Part shown: in pieces, positions 17,652 to 26,774 of the stretch | Layout: each line of letters begins with the position of its first letter | Numbering within the stretch: the stretch's first letter is position 1 | Assembly (NCBI GenBank): GCA_021732215.1 | Contig: JAKFVL010000019.1 | Coordinates: 1-64,000 of the forward strand | Direction: 5' to 3' | Origin: Hyphomicrobiales bacterium | GTDB lineage: Bacteria; Pseudomonadota; Alphaproteobacteria; Rhizobiales; Xanthobacteraceae | DNA length: 64,000 bases | Notes under the pieces: model-generated | The model's input: the letters and a program-made list of their open reading frames with translations, nothing else | Databases searched by the model: none | What the model was told of the DNA's origin: nothing | Translations under genes and position numbers: made by a program

Positions 17652-18488
17652 ATGTCGTCTTCCCCTCGTGCTGCATGTCTGATCGGCTGGCCGGCCGCGC
17701 ATTCGCGCTCGCCGATCATCCACAACTACTGGCTCAAGCAGCTCGGCATCGCCGGCGGCTACAGCATCGAGGCGGTGCCGCCGGAAGGCTTTGCCGAGTT
17801 CGTCACGCAGCTTGCGGCGCGGGGCTATGCGGGCGCCAATGTCACGATTCCGCACAAGGAGCATGCGTTGAGATTGTCGGCTCCCGATGACCGCGCGAAG
17901 GCGGTCGGCGCCGCCAACACGCTGTGGCTCGACGGAGATACGCTGCGCGCGACCAACACCGATGTCGAAGGATTCATCGGCAACCTCGATGCGTCGGCGC
18001 CGGGCTGGGATGGTGCGGACGAAGCGCTGGTGCTGGGTGCCGGCGGCTCGTCGCGGGCGGTGCTGTTCGGCCTGCTCGATCGCGGCATCAGCCGTATTCA
18101 TCTCGCCAATCGCACCATGGAGCGCGCGCAGGTTCTCGCCACGCAGTTCGGCGCGAAAGTGCAGCCGCTGGCGTGGAACGAGATCGGCAATGTGCTTCCG
18201 CGGGTGGGCCTGCTCGTCAACACCACGTCGCTCGGCATGAAGGGCCAGCCACAGCTCGACCTGTCGCTCGATGCGCTGCCCGCAAGCGCGACTGTCGCCG
18301 ACCTGGTCTACGTGCCGCTGGTCACGCGGCTTCTGCAAGCCGCGCAACAGCGTAGCCTGAAAACCGCCGATGGCCTCGGCATGCTGTTGCATCAGGCGGT
18401 GCGCGGTTTCGAATTGTGGTTCGGCAAGCGCCCGCAAGTGACAGCCGAACTGCGCGCGCTGGTCGAGGCCGATCTCAGCCGAGCCTGA
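17652..18488 (+). CDS. aroE: Shikimate dehydrogenase (AroE family)
   Basis: A 278-residue NADP-dependent enzyme that reduces 3-dehydroshikimate in aromatic amino acid synthesis. Key elements: substrate serines in AAHSRSPIIHN (about 16-26), the catalytic Lys in NVTIPHKEHAL, the paired Asp in TNTDVEGFIGNL, the dinucleotide loop GAGGSSRAV, the NRT turn that prefers NADP, and NTTSLGM. The ATG at 17652 is preceded by GGAAGGT. The usual aroE neighbours of Rhizobiales (maf, coaE, dnaQ, hemE) are absent here, so this could be a second AroE-like enzyme, for instance of a quinate or YdiB-like type. Confidence 0.88.
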   Translation: MSSSPRAACLIGWPAAHSRSPIIHNYWLKQLGIAGGYSIEAVPPEGFAEFVTQLAARGYAGANVTIPHKEHALRLSAPDDRAKAVGAANTLWLDGDTLRATNTDVEGFIGNLDASAPGWDGADEALVLGAGGSSRAVLFGLLDRGISRIHLANRTMERAQVLATQFGAKVQPLAWNEIGNVLPRVGLLVNTTSLGMKGQPQLDLSLDALPASATVADLVYVPLVTRLLQAAQQRSLKTADGLGMLLHQAVRGFELWFGKRPQVTAELRALVEADLSRA

Positions 18489-18492
18489 TTGC

Positions 18493-18750
18493 TCATCGCA
18501 CCCGGCAGCGGTGATAGCCATTGCTGTCGTACCAGCAATGCCGCACCGGCCGCCGCGCGGGCCGCACCGTCGGTCCGCCAACCACGGCTCCAATGACGCC
18601 GCCAGCCACAGCGCCTACGGGACCCGCGACGATAGCTCCGGTTCCAGCGCCGATGGCAGCGCCGGTCAGCGTGCTGTTGCTTTGCGCCGATGCTGGCGTT
18701 GCGATCGCTGCGGCAATCATGAAAGCCGATGCGAGAGCGATGCTGCGCAT
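18493..18750 (-). CDS. Glycine-zipper small secreted protein
   Basis: An 85-residue protein with a signal peptide (residues 1-22, ending TPASA) and a glycine-zipper stretch GAAIGAGTGAIVAGPVGAVAGGVIGAVVGG (split here into GxxxG repeats spanning about residues 30-59), then an Arg/Pro region and a short tail with two cysteines (HCWYDSNGYHRCRVR). Proteins of this type in Rhizobiales are annotated as glycine-zipper or hypothetical exported proteins and probably insert in a membrane. It is convergent with aroE, with four bases between stop codons. Confidence 0.83.
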   Translation of the reverse strand: MRSIALASAFMIAAAIATPASAQSNSTLTGAAIGAGTGAIVAGPVGAVAGGVIGAVVGGPTVRPARRPVRHCWYDSNGYHRCRVR

Positions 18751-18848
18751 GGGAACTCTCTCCGGTTGCGTTGTTTGACGTCAATCAACGCAAGCCCTGC
18801 GGCAGCAAGATGGCTCTGGCGAGGCCAAGAACGGGCGAGGGGCAGTGC

Positions 18849-20006
18849 TCAGCGGTTGCGCGGGTAGTCGTCCATCAGCACACGGCGATCGATCTCGTCG
18901 ATCGTGTTGACGCCGCAGAGCGCCATGGTGGTCGAAAGCTCCTTGTTGATGACCTCGAGCGCTTTCAGCACGCCGGCTTCACCGCCCGCACCCAGACCAT
19001 AAACATAGGAGCGTCCGATCATGCAGGATTTCGCGCCGAGCGCGACCGCCCGCATCACGTCCTGACCCGAGCGGATGCCACCATCCATCATCACCTCGGT
19101 TTGTGCGCCGACCGCCTCGACGATTTCCGGCAGCATGGAGATCGACGATGGCGCGCCATCGAGCTGACGTCCGCCATGATTGGAGACGACGATCGCTTCC
19201 GCGCCGGTCTTCACGGCGAGCCGCGCGTCCTCGACATCGAGGATTCCCTTGATGATGAGCTTGCCGGGCCAGATGCTGCGGATCCACTCGACGTCTTTCC
19301 AGTTCAGCGACGGATCGAATTGCGAGGCGACCCATTCGGACACCGAGGCGACGTCGTTTACGCCCTTCAGGTGCCCCGCGATATTTCCGAAATTGCGGTT
19401 CTTGGTGCCGGCCATCCCGGCGACCCAGCCGGGCTTCGAGGCAAAGTCGATGATATTCTTCAGGTTCATCAGGTTGGGCGGCACGGTGAGGCCGTTCTTG
19501 ATGTCGGCGTGGCGCTGGCCGATCACCTGCAAATCCACCGTCAGCACCAGCGCGCTGCATTTCGCCGCGATGGCGCGTTCGATCAGCGCCTTGCAGAAGC
19601 CGCGGTCGCGCATGACGTAAAGCTGAAACCAGAACGGCTTGTCGACATGCGCCGCCACCTCCTCGATCGAACAGATCGACATGGTGGAGAGTGTGTACGG
19701 AATGTTGAGCTTGTGCGCCGCGCGGCAGGCGTGCACTTCGCCGTCGGCCCATTGCATGCCGGTGGAGCCCACCGGCGCCAGGATCAGCGGCATGCTCGCC
19801 TTCTCGCCGAGGATGGTCGTGGACAGATCGCGATGGTCGATATCGACCAGGATGCGCTGTCGAAATTTGATGCGCTGCATGTCGCTGCGGTTGGCGCGCA
19901 GAGTCTCCTCGGCGTAGGAGCCGCCATCGACATAATCGAAGAACGCGCGAGGGACGCGGCGCTGATGCAGCACGCGCAGGTCTTCGATGCAGGTGACGTC
20001 TTTCAT
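18849..20006 (-). CDS. lldD: FMN-dependent alpha-hydroxy-acid dehydrogenase (L-lactate dehydrogenase type)
   Basis: A 385-residue flavoenzyme of the glycolate oxidase/lactate dehydrogenase family, expected to oxidise L-lactate or another 2-hydroxy acid and pass electrons to the respiratory chain at the inner membrane. Visible are the N-terminal FFDYVDGGSYAEETL, the FMN-binding LAPVGSTGMQWADGE, the TMSICSIEEVA segment, LVLTVDLQVIGQRHAD, the invariant lysine in KLIIKGIL, the catalytic His/Arg in VVSNHGGRQLDGAPS, and GGIRSGQDVMRAVALGAK. The ATG at 20006 starts at the first conserved helix. It is a single-gene unit; lldD is a family-level name. Confidence 0.9.
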   Translation of the reverse strand: MKDVTCIEDLRVLHQRRVPRAFFDYVDGGSYAEETLRANRSDMQRIKFRQRILVDIDHRDLSTTILGEKASMPLILAPVGSTGMQWADGEVHACRAAHKLNIPYTLSTMSICSIEEVAAHVDKPFWFQLYVMRDRGFCKALIERAIAAKCSALVLTVDLQVIGQRHADIKNGLTVPPNLMNLKNIIDFASKPGWVAGMAGTKNRNFGNIAGHLKGVNDVASVSEWVASQFDPSLNWKDVEWIRSIWPGKLIIKGILDVEDARLAVKTGAEAIVVSNHGGRQLDGAPSSISMLPEIVEAVGAQTEVMMDGGIRSGQDVMRAVALGAKSCMIGRSYVYGLGAGGEAGVLKALEVINKELSTTMALCGVNTIDEIDRRVLMDDYPRNR

Positions 20007-20147
20007 GGTGGTTTCCCCGTTTTTCTGAGTTGTCCTCCAGCGCTGCGGCGGGTGCAAGACCCCTCAAATCCTTTGCCGCTCAGTGGAATCCGGCCGGGAA
20101 CACGCCGCAGTGCGGCGAGTTATCGGTCGGTATCCTATGGAGGCTGA

Positions 20148-20327
<180 letters not shown>

Positions 20328-20350
20328 AATTCGTCTGATAGACCAGCGTC

Positions 20351-20394
20351 AGCCGCCGGATTGCAAACCAAATTGCACTCCGGCGGCTGCTTTT
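20351..20394 (+). terminator. Rho-independent terminator after the 58-residue protein gene
   Basis: Ten-base arms AGCCGCCGGA (20351-20360) and TCCGGCGGCT (20379-20388) with a second inner pairing TTGCA/TGCAA-like, followed by GCTTTT. It separates the small gene from glmM. Confidence 0.8.
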
Positions 20395-20551
20395 ATGCCG
20401 TAATCTCAATGAGTTGACCAAATTTTCTGCCATTGGCCCGGTCGGTAATCATTCATCATATTTCTTGAAGCGCCCCCGGTTTGAGAGTCTTTATAACCCC
20501 CAGCGGGATACAATCGCCGCTTGTGACAGCGGTGGGTTTGCTGGGGGATTA

Positions 20552-21898
20552 ATGAGCCGCAAATATTTCGGGACCGACGGCATTCGCGGGCGCGCCAACA
20601 GCCTGATTACGCCAGAACTCGCGCTCAAGGTCGGGCAGGCCGCCGGTTTGGTGTTTCAGCGCGGCGAGCACCGCCACCGCGTCGTGATCGGCAAGGACAC
20701 CCGCCTGTCGGGCTACATGATCGAGACCGCGCTGATTGCGGGCTTCACCTCGGTCGGGATGGACGTGCTGCAGCTCGGCCCGATGCCGACGCCGGCGGTG
20801 GCCATGCTCACCAAGTCGATGCGCGCCGATCTCGGCGTCATGATCTCCGCCTCGCACAACCTGTTCGACGACAATGGCATCAAGCTGTTCGGCCCGTCCG
20901 GCTTCAAGCTGTCCGACGATGTCGAAATGCAGATCGAGCAGTTGATGGACGAGAATATCGACAAGAAACTTGCGCAGAGCGCGAGCCTCGGCCGCGCCCG
21001 CCGCATCGACGGCGTGCATGACCGCTACATCGAATTCGCCAAGCGCACCCTGCCGCGCACGCTCAGCCTCGACGGCATGCGCGTGGTGGTCGATTGCGCC
21101 AATGGCGCGGCCTACAAGGTCGTGCCGGAAGCGCTGTGGGAACTGGGCGCGGAAGTCGTCGCCATCGGCGTCGAGCCGGACGGTTTCAACATCAACAAGG
21201 ATTGCGGTTCGACCTCGCCGGCGGCGCTGAGCGCAAAGGTGCGCGAGATGCGCGGCGATATCGGCATCGCGCTGGACGGCGACGCCGATCGTGTGCTGAT
21301 TGTCGACGAGCGCGGCCATGTGGTCGATGGCGACCAGTTGCTGGCGGTGATCGCCGCGAGCTGGAAGGACGACGGACGTCTCGCCAGGCCCGGCATCGTC
21401 GCGACCGTGATGTCGAACCTCGGCCTTGAACGCTACCTCAAGGATCAAGGCATCGGTCTGGTGCGCACGCCGGTCGGCGACCGCTATGTGCTCGAGCAGA
21501 TGCAGGCCCATGGCTACAATGTCGGCGGCGAACCGTCGGGCCATATCATCCTCTCCGACTTCACCACCACCGGCGACGGCTTTGTCGCGGCGTTGCAGGT
21601 GATGTCGGTGGTGCAGAAGCTCGGCAAACCGGTATCGGAGGTCTGTCATCGCTTCGAGCCGCTGCCGCAGATTCTCAAGAATGTGCGCTATCGCAAGGGC
21701 AAACCGCTCGACAATCCGGCGGTGAAGTCGGCCATCACCGATGCCGAAAAGCGCCTTAACGGCTGCGGCCGTCTGCTGGTCCGCTCGTCGGGCACAGAAC
21801 CCGTGATCCGCGTGATGGGCGAGGGCGACAACCGCGACATCGTCGAGGAGGCCGTCGACCTGGTCGTTTCGGCGCTGGATCACGCCGCGGCGGCGTAG
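20552..21898 (+). CDS. glmM: Phosphoglucosamine mutase GlmM
   Basis: A 448-residue enzyme that converts glucosamine-6-phosphate to glucosamine-1-phosphate on the way to UDP-GlcNAc for peptidoglycan and lipopolysaccharide. The N-terminus [14 protein letters not shown] is standard, the phosphoserine loop is [17 protein letters not shown] (Ser near residue 103), the metal-binding loop is [14 protein letters not shown], the sugar-binding loop is [13 protein letters not shown], and the phosphate-binding loop is [15 protein letters not shown]. The ATG at 20552 follows GGGGG at 20542-20546 and starts at the first conserved residue. Full length for the family. In many bacteria glmM follows ftsH-folP; here it is preceded by an unrelated small gene. 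Confidence 0.97.
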   Translation: MSRKYFGTDGIRGRANSLITPELALKVGQAAGLVFQRGEHRHRVVIGKDTRLSGYMIETALIAGFTSVGMDVLQLGPMPTPAVAMLTKSMRADLGVMISASHNLFDDNGIKLFGPSGFKLSDDVEMQIEQLMDENIDKKLAQSASLGRARRIDGVHDRYIEFAKRTLPRTLSLDGMRVVVDCANGAAYKVVPEALWELGAEVVAIGVEPDGFNINKDCGSTSPAALSAKVREMRGDIGIALDGDADRVLIVDERGHVVDGDQLLAVIAASWKDDGRLARPGIVATVMSNLGLERYLKDQGIGLVRTPVGDRYVLEQMQAHGYNVGGEPSGHIILSDFTTTGDGFVAALQVMSVVQKLGKPVSEVCHRFEPLPQILKNVRYRKGKPLDNPAVKSAITDAEKRLNGCGRLLVRSSGTEPVIRVMGEGDNRDIVEEAVDLVVSALDHAAAA

Positions 21899-21899
21899 C

Positions 21900-22019
21900 T
21901 ACTCCTCATGGTGAGGAGCCGCGCAGCGGCGTCTCGAACCATGAGGCCCCAACCGATCTGCGCAGTGCACTGCATCCTTCGAGACGCAGCCCTTCGGGCC
22001 GCTCCTCAGGATTAGGAGA
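21900..22019. repeat. Dispersed palindromic repeat (CATCCTTCGAGACGC family)
   Basis: Contains ACTCCTCATGGTGAGGAGCCGCGCAGCGG with GTCTCGAACCATGAGG on one side and CATCCTTCGAGACGCAG ... GCTCCTCAGG on the other. This arrangement is a frequent intergenic repeat in Bradyrhizobium and Rhodopseudomonas genomes. It lies just after glmM and may end its transcript. Confidence 0.75.
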
Positions 22020-22110
22020 AATTCTTTAAGCGCACGTCAGCCATCGCATATTACCACTGGTTCGATCTGCATCGACGGCTTAGGTAAGGCAATCAATCGA
22101 TATTCGCACC

Positions 22111-23364
22111 ATGAACAAGCCCGTCATCGTCACCGAGGAAACGCTTACCACGCCGGTCGTGGTCGAAGCGGCGACGCCCTCCGTCGCGGCGTCCGCTGCG
22201 GGGCCGGCTTATGCGGTGTTGTTCGCCATCAGCATCTCGCATTGTCTCAACGACCTGATGCAGTCGCTGATTCCATCGATCTATCCGATCCTGAAGGCCA
22301 ACTACGCACTCGACTACACCCAGATCGGTCTGATTTCGCTGGCCTTCCAGTTCACCTCGTCGCTGCTGCAGCCGGTGGTCGGCTTCTATACGGATCGCAA
22401 GCCGATGCCTTATTCGCTGGCGATCGGTATGGGTTTCACGCTCGCCGGCCTGTTGCTGTTGTCGTCCGCGCATCAGTACGGCGTGATCCTGCTGGCCGCT
22501 GCGATCATCGGCACCGGCTCCGCGATCTTTCATCCCGAGTCGGCGCGCATCGCGCGGCTCGCGTCCGGCGGCCGCTACGGTTTCGCGCAATCCGTTTTCC
22601 AGGTCGGCGGCAACTTCGGCAGTGCCGCCGGTCCGTTGCTTGCCGCGCTGATCGTGGTGCCATTCGGGCAGGGCAGTGTGGCGTGGTTCTCGATCGTCGC
22701 GGCGCTGGCGATGGTGATCCTGTGGCGGATCGGAAGCTGGTACAAGCCGCGCATCGTCGTCCGCAAGGCCGCGCAGGCGCTCAAGGATGTGGCGATTCTC
22801 TCGCCGGTGCGGTTGCAGCTTGCGCTTGCGGTTCTGGTGGCGCTGATGTTCTCGAAGGCGTTCTACACGGCGAGCATCAGCAGCTACTACACGTTCTATC
22901 TGATCGAGAAGTTCGGCGTGACCACATCGACCGCGCAAATCCTGCTGTTCGTTTTCCTCGCCGCCAACGTCGTCGGCGTCTATTTCGGCGGACCGCTCGG
23001 CGACCGCTTCGGCCGCCGCCATGTGCTGTGGTTTTCGGTTCTCGGCTCGCTGCCCTTCACGCTGCTGCTGCCCTATGCCGACCTGACCGGGAGCGTGGTG
23101 CTGACGGTGATGATCGGCCTGATCATGGCGTCCGCGACACCCGCGATCATCGTGTTCGCGCAGGAACTGATGCCGCATCGATTCGGTCTGATCTCGGGCA
23201 TCTTTTATGGCCTTGCATTCGGCCTCGGCGGCATCGGCGCCGCAGCGCTCGGCAGGCTCGCCGATCTCACCAGCCTCGACACCGTCTATTCGGTGTGCGC
23301 GTGGCTGCCGGCGATCGGCCTATGCGCCTTGCTGCTGCCGCGAATGAAGATCGCTCGCACCTGA
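22111..23364 (+). CDS. fsr: MFS exporter, fosmidomycin-resistance (Fsr) family
   Basis: A 417-residue inner-membrane transporter of the major facilitator superfamily with twelve predicted helices. After a polar N-terminus of about 35 residues it shows the Fsr signature ISHCLNDLMQSLIPSIYPILK, the loop PVVGFYTDRKPMPYSL, GSAIFHPESARIARLASGG, and the second-half motif GGPLGDRFGRRHV. Fsr proteins export fosmidomycin and related compounds by proton antiport in Escherichia coli; the natural substrate is uncertain. No regulator is adjacent. The frame starts at the first ATG (22111). Confidence 0.9.
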   Translation: MNKPVIVTEETLTTPVVVEAATPSVAASAAGPAYAVLFAISISHCLNDLMQSLIPSIYPILKANYALDYTQIGLISLAFQFTSSLLQPVVGFYTDRKPMPYSLAIGMGFTLAGLLLLSSAHQYGVILLAAAIIGTGSAIFHPESARIARLASGGRYGFAQSVFQVGGNFGSAAGPLLAALIVVPFGQGSVAWFSIVAALAMVILWRIGSWYKPRIVVRKAAQALKDVAILSPVRLQLALAVLVALMFSKAFYTASISSYYTFYLIEKFGVTTSTAQILLFVFLAANVVGVYFGGPLGDRFGRRHVLWFSVLGSLPFTLLLPYADLTGSVVLTVMIGLIMASATPAIIVFAQELMPHRFGLISGIFYGLAFGLGGIGAAALGRLADLTSLDTVYSVCAWLPAIGLCALLLPRMKIART

Positions 23365-23705
23365 TCCGTCGTCGGAGCGATCGGGGAGGGGCGGGCTGTC
23401 GCCTGTTTTCGTCAACGTTCCGTTAGCGAGTGTGACGAAGCGCGTGGTTCTCGCCACAATCTCCGATTCTGAAGAAAGCGTTAGAGTTTTCAGAAGTGGC
23501 TGCAGCGCAGGGTCTTTGACGCTGTCATTCATGCGTTGCATCGCGCTGGACCGGTGGTTCGTAAAAATACTCACTGAAAATCAACCTTAATAATTAGGGT
23601 TAAGCGCCGCTTAAGAAATTGCTGGCATCGTCCTGCCGTGAGTTTCGCTTTCGGATTTTTGTGTGTGGGGCGTCTGCGTGTCGTCTGCCTCACCGGACGA
23701 AGAGG
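23365..23705. other. Intergenic region upstream of an outer-membrane protein
   Basis: In these 341 bases I see no gene I can support; an 84-residue minus-strand frame overlaps the exporter's 3' end and has no family features. The last 150 bases are AT-rich (AAAAATACTCACTGAAAATCAACC, then TTAATAATTAGGG) and carry the palindrome TTAAGCG-C-CGCTTAA at 23600-23614, likely part of the promoter or operator of the beta-barrel gene. Confidence 0.6.
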
Positions 23706-24572
23706 ATGATGCCAATGCGTCGCGTTAAATCACTGATCGCCGCCGGGGCGGCATCGTTATTGTCCACCACGGCATTTGCCGCCGATTATCCGCCGCCTCC
23801 GCCGATTGCACCCCCGCCTCCGCCGCCATATTACGCGCCGCCGCCGCCGCAGGAATTTGGCGGCTGGTATCTGCGCGGCGATATCGGCATGACGAATCAG
23901 AAGGTGAAGAGCCTTCAGAACATCCTCAACAACGATCCCGGCGTCGCGGTTCAGCCGGTGCACTACGAGTTCGACAGCGGCGTGACCTTCGGCCTCGGCA
24001 TCGGCTATCAGTACAACAGCTGGCTGCGCTTCGACGTCACCGGCGAATATCGCGGCAAGACCAGCTTCAACGGTCTTGAAATTATCCGCTTCAATGGCGG
24101 CATCATCGGCACCGATGAGTATCGCGGCAACAAGTCCGAGTGGCTCGGTCTCGTCAACGCCTACGCCGATCTCGGCACCTTCTGGTGCATCACGCCGTTC
24201 GTCGGCGCGGGCATCGGCTACAGCCGCAACGAAATCCGCGGCTTCACCGACATCAACACTCCGAACGGAGGCGTTGCGTTCGCGCAGAAGGCCACCAAGA
24301 CCAACTTCGCCTATGCCCTTCATGCCGGTCTCGCATACAAGGTGACCAACAACTTCACGATCGAACTCGCCTATCGCTACCTCAATCTCGGCGATGGCAT
24401 CACCGGCGACCTGCAGACTTTCGATGGCCTCAACGCGCGCTTCAATCCGACGACTTTCAAGGACATCACCTCGAACGACTTGAGATTGGGCGTCCGCTGG
24501 AACCTCGAGCCGACGCTTGTCGCGCCGCCTCCGCCGCCGCCGCTGCTGGCCCCGCTGATCCGCCGCGGCTGA
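23706..24572 (+). CDS. Outer-membrane beta-barrel protein with proline-rich linkers
   Basis: A 288-residue protein with signal peptide (about residues 1-26, ending TTAFA), then a Pro-rich stretch (DYPPPPPIAPPPPPPYYAP, about 27-47), then an OmpA-like eight-stranded barrel of the Omp25/RopB type: GGWYLRGDIGMTNQK, GVTFGLGIGYQYNSWLRFDVTGEYR, FVGAGIGYSRNEIRG, YALHAGLAYKV, FTIELAYRYLNLGDG, and the last strand DLRLGVRWNLE. Unusually, a second Pro-rich tail (PPPPPPLLAPLIRRG) follows the last strand, where most barrels end in an aromatic residue. AGAGG precedes the ATG; the ATG at 23715 is also possible. It is a single-gene unit with its own terminator. Confidence 0.9.
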   Translation: MMPMRRVKSLIAAGAASLLSTTAFAADYPPPPPIAPPPPPPYYAPPPPQEFGGWYLRGDIGMTNQKVKSLQNILNNDPGVAVQPVHYEFDSGVTFGLGIGYQYNSWLRFDVTGEYRGKTSFNGLEIIRFNGGIIGTDEYRGNKSEWLGLVNAYADLGTFWCITPFVGAGIGYSRNEIRGFTDINTPNGGVAFAQKATKTNFAYALHAGLAYKVTNNFTIELAYRYLNLGDGITGDLQTFDGLNARFNPTTFKDITSNDLRLGVRWNLEPTLVAPPPPPPLLAPLIRRG

Positions 24573-24592
24573 TCTCTCTCCTCGACTCAAAC

Positions 24593-24626
24593 AACGGCGC
24601 GGGATTTTCCCGCGCCGTTTTCTTTT
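24593..24626 (+). terminator. Rho-independent terminator after the beta-barrel gene
   Basis: AACGGCGCGGG pairs with CCCGCGCCGTT around an ATTTT loop, followed by TTCTTTT. It begins 20 bases after the stop codon. Confidence 0.92.
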
Positions 24627-24743
24627 GCGCCCGCGTCCGATCACAAAACCATCCGCAAGCGCGCAAATCATCCGCCGCGACAACGATTGGTTAAGGTTAA
24701 CAAGCCATGATTGCGGCGTATCGAGTTGCGGATGGAGTGGGCA

Positions 24744-25559
24744 ATGCGTCGGTTGATGTTGGCGGCGATTCTGGTGAGTGCGGTCTCGGGCGCCGAGGCG
24801 GCGGACCTGTCGGACATTCCGATTCTGCGCGGCCCCGTGAGCGAGGGTCTCAGCTCGCGTTCGGTCAACTGGGAAGGCTTCTACGTCGGCGGCCAAGTGG
24901 CATGGGGCGCCGCATCCATCAACCACGCCGGAGCGAATGACGAACTGGTGTCAGGTTTCGCGCTCAATCCGTTCTTCACGACGTTTATCGCGCCGCCCGT
25001 GCCTGGCCTTGGAAAATCTTCCGAAAATCAGATCGGCTACGGCGCTTTCGTCGGCTACAACGGCCAGTGGGATGATGTCGTTCTCGGTCTGGAAGGCAGC
25101 TTCATCCATGGCGACTTCAAGGGCCGCGCCTTCGGTTCCAACACCAGCGTTTATTCGGGCAATGGCTATCTGAATACGGTCAACTATACGTCGACCTCGT
25201 CGCTTCAGCTCGAAAATTTCGGCACCGTCCGCGTGCGCGGCGGCTATGTGATCGGTCCCTTCCTTCCCTATGCGTTTGCGGGAATCGGTCTGGGGCAGGC
25301 TGACATCGCGCGCAGCCTGACGGTCACGGCGTCCGGTACCGGTGGTCCGCCGGCCCAGCCGGCTTATGGTCCAATCTCGATCACGACGAACGGCAACCAG
25401 CCGAACCACCTGGTCTATGGCTATTCGTTCGGTGCGGGTGTCGACGTGCTGCTGATTGGCGGCTTGTTCGCCCGCGCAGAATTCGAGTATCTGCGGATCA
25501 CCTCGGTTGTCGACACCAACATCAGCACCGTGCGCGGCGGTCTCGGCTACAAATTCTGA
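24744..25559 (+). CDS. Outer-membrane beta-barrel protein, Omp25 type
   Basis: A 271-residue protein with signal peptide (residues 1-20, ending SGAEA), then the usual N-terminal opening WEGFYVGGQVAWGAAS, alternate strands such as QIGYGAFVGYNGQWDDVVLGLEGS, FGTVRVRGGYVIGPFLPYAFAGIGLGQ, and YGYSFGAGVDVLLIGGLFARAEFEYLR, ending with a terminal phenylalanine (GGLGYKF), the barrel insertion signal. This is the Rhizobiales/Brucella Omp25-Omp31 family of porin-like surface proteins. The ATG at 24744 has GGAG six bases upstream; in-frame ATGs at 24732 and 24711 are less likely as they delay the signal peptide. Confidence 0.9.
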   Translation: MRRLMLAAILVSAVSGAEAADLSDIPILRGPVSEGLSSRSVNWEGFYVGGQVAWGAASINHAGANDELVSGFALNPFFTTFIAPPVPGLGKSSENQIGYGAFVGYNGQWDDVVLGLEGSFIHGDFKGRAFGSNTSVYSGNGYLNTVNYTSTSSLQLENFGTVRVRGGYVIGPFLPYAFAGIGLGQADIARSLTVTASGTGGPPAQPAYGPISITTNGNQPNHLVYGYSFGAGVDVLLIGGLFARAEFEYLRITSVVDTNISTVRGGLGYKF

Positions 25560-25654
25560 TCCTGCGTTTCTGCAGTATCGCGTCATGCAGCAAAAGCTGT
25601 TGCGCGGATCGATTGGCGCTGCTTGTCTGCTGTGACAACGGCAGCGGTGTTGTC

Positions 25655-26251
25655 ATGAAAATCTTCGGCGATCTCAATTCGGGCAACTGCCTGAAGGTGA
25701 AGTGGACCTGCGACGTCCTCAAGCGCCCATATGTCTGGGTCGATATCGACACCATGAAGGGCCAGTCGCGCACGCCCGGGTTCCTCAAGATGAATCCAGC
25801 GGGGCAGGTGCCTGTCGTTGAACTCGACGACGGCCGCGTGCTGTCGCAGTCCAATGCGATCATCCGCTATCTCGCCAGAGGCAGCGCGCTGATCCCGTCT
25901 GACGATTATGCCGCGGCCAAGATGGACGAGTGGCTGTTCTGGGAACAGTACAGCCACGAGCCCTATATCGCGGTCTGCCGCTTCATGATGGTCTATCTGA
26001 AGAAAGACGTGAGCGAACTGGATTCCGAGAAGCTCAAGCGCGGATATGCCGCGCTGGCGCGAATGGAACACCAGTTGGCGGAGACGCGATATCTGACGGG
26101 GCAGGGCTTCACGCTTGCCGATATTGCCTTGCTCGCCTACACGCGCGTCGCGCACGAGGGCGGATTTCACCTTGAGGGCTATTCAGCATTGCGCCGCTGG
26201 ATCGGCGATGGCGAGACCGTGCTCGGCCTGTCCTCCGCAACCCGAACATGA
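25655..26251 (+). CDS. Glutathione S-transferase family protein
   Basis: A 198-residue GST. N-domain: MKIFGDLNSGNCLKVKWTC with Ser9 as candidate catalytic residue, PAGQVPVVELDDGRVL with the cis-proline, and SQSNAIIRYLARGS. C-domain: RYLTGQGFTLADIALLAYTRVAHEG. It is somewhat shorter than the GST at 7878-8531 but shares the same motifs, so both belong to one subfamily. The 3' end overlaps the next gene by four bases (ATGA), so it forms an operon with the GNAT acetyltransferase. Substrate unknown; cytosolic. Confidence 0.9.
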   Translation: MKIFGDLNSGNCLKVKWTCDVLKRPYVWVDIDTMKGQSRTPGFLKMNPAGQVPVVELDDGRVLSQSNAIIRYLARGSALIPSDDYAAAKMDEWLFWEQYSHEPYIAVCRFMMVYLKKDVSELDSEKLKRGYAALARMEHQLAETRYLTGQGFTLADIALLAYTRVAHEGGFHLEGYSALRRWIGDGETVLGLSSATRT

Positions 26252-26715
26252 CTGCGACGGGCATCAGCATCCGCCGGGCGACACGCGACGATGTTCCTGC
26301 CATCGTGCGCATGCTGGCCGACGATTTTCTTGGCAAGGATCGCGAACGTCCCGACGAGCCGCTGCCGCAATCCTATTACGATGCGTTCGAGCGCGTGGAT
26401 GCGGATGGCAACTTGCAGCTCGTCGTCGCGGTCGATTCCATGGGCCTTGTGGTCGGCTCGCTACAGCTCTGCGTCCTGCCGGGGCTGAGTTCGCAAGGCG
26501 CAACACGCGCGCTGGTCGAGGATGTCCGCGTCGACGGGAAGCTGCGCGGGCAGGGCGTCGGCGAGGCCTTGCTGCGCTGGGCAATCGCGGAATCGAAGTC
26601 GCGTGGGTGTCATCTGGTCGAACTGTTGACCAGCCGCGCCCGTGTCGATGCGCAGAGGTTCTATGTCAGGCTCGGTTTTGTCGAGAGCCACGCCGGCATG
26701 ACCTTAAGGCTTTGA
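26248..26715 (+). CDS. GNAT family N-acetyltransferase
   Basis: A 155-residue acetyl-CoA-dependent transferase. The fold is shown by the N-terminal strand-helix ISIRRATRDDVPAIVRMLAD, the central strand VGSLQLCVLPGLSSQGATRALVEDVRV, the acetyl-CoA loop KLRGQGVGEALLRWAIAES (R-x-x-G-x-G/A) and the C-terminal ARVDAQRFYVRLGFVESHAGM. Its start overlaps the GST stop codon, so translation is coupled. The acceptor (amino group of a small molecule or protein) cannot be deduced. Family-typical length. Confidence 0.92.
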   Translation: MTATGISIRRATRDDVPAIVRMLADDFLGKDRERPDEPLPQSYYDAFERVDADGNLQLVVAVDSMGLVVGSLQLCVLPGLSSQGATRALVEDVRVDGKLRGQGVGEALLRWAIAESKSRGCHLVELLTSRARVDAQRFYVRLGFVESHAGMTLRL

Positions 26716-26774
26716 TAACAAACGACAGCTTTACGAAAGCATCGTCATTCAAGTGCTCCAATTGTGATTTCGGT

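Noticed and set aside
23320-23574. 84-residue minus-strand frame between the exporter and the beta-barrel gene
   Set aside because: Overlaps the exporter's 3' end, low-complexity sequence, no ribosome binding site.
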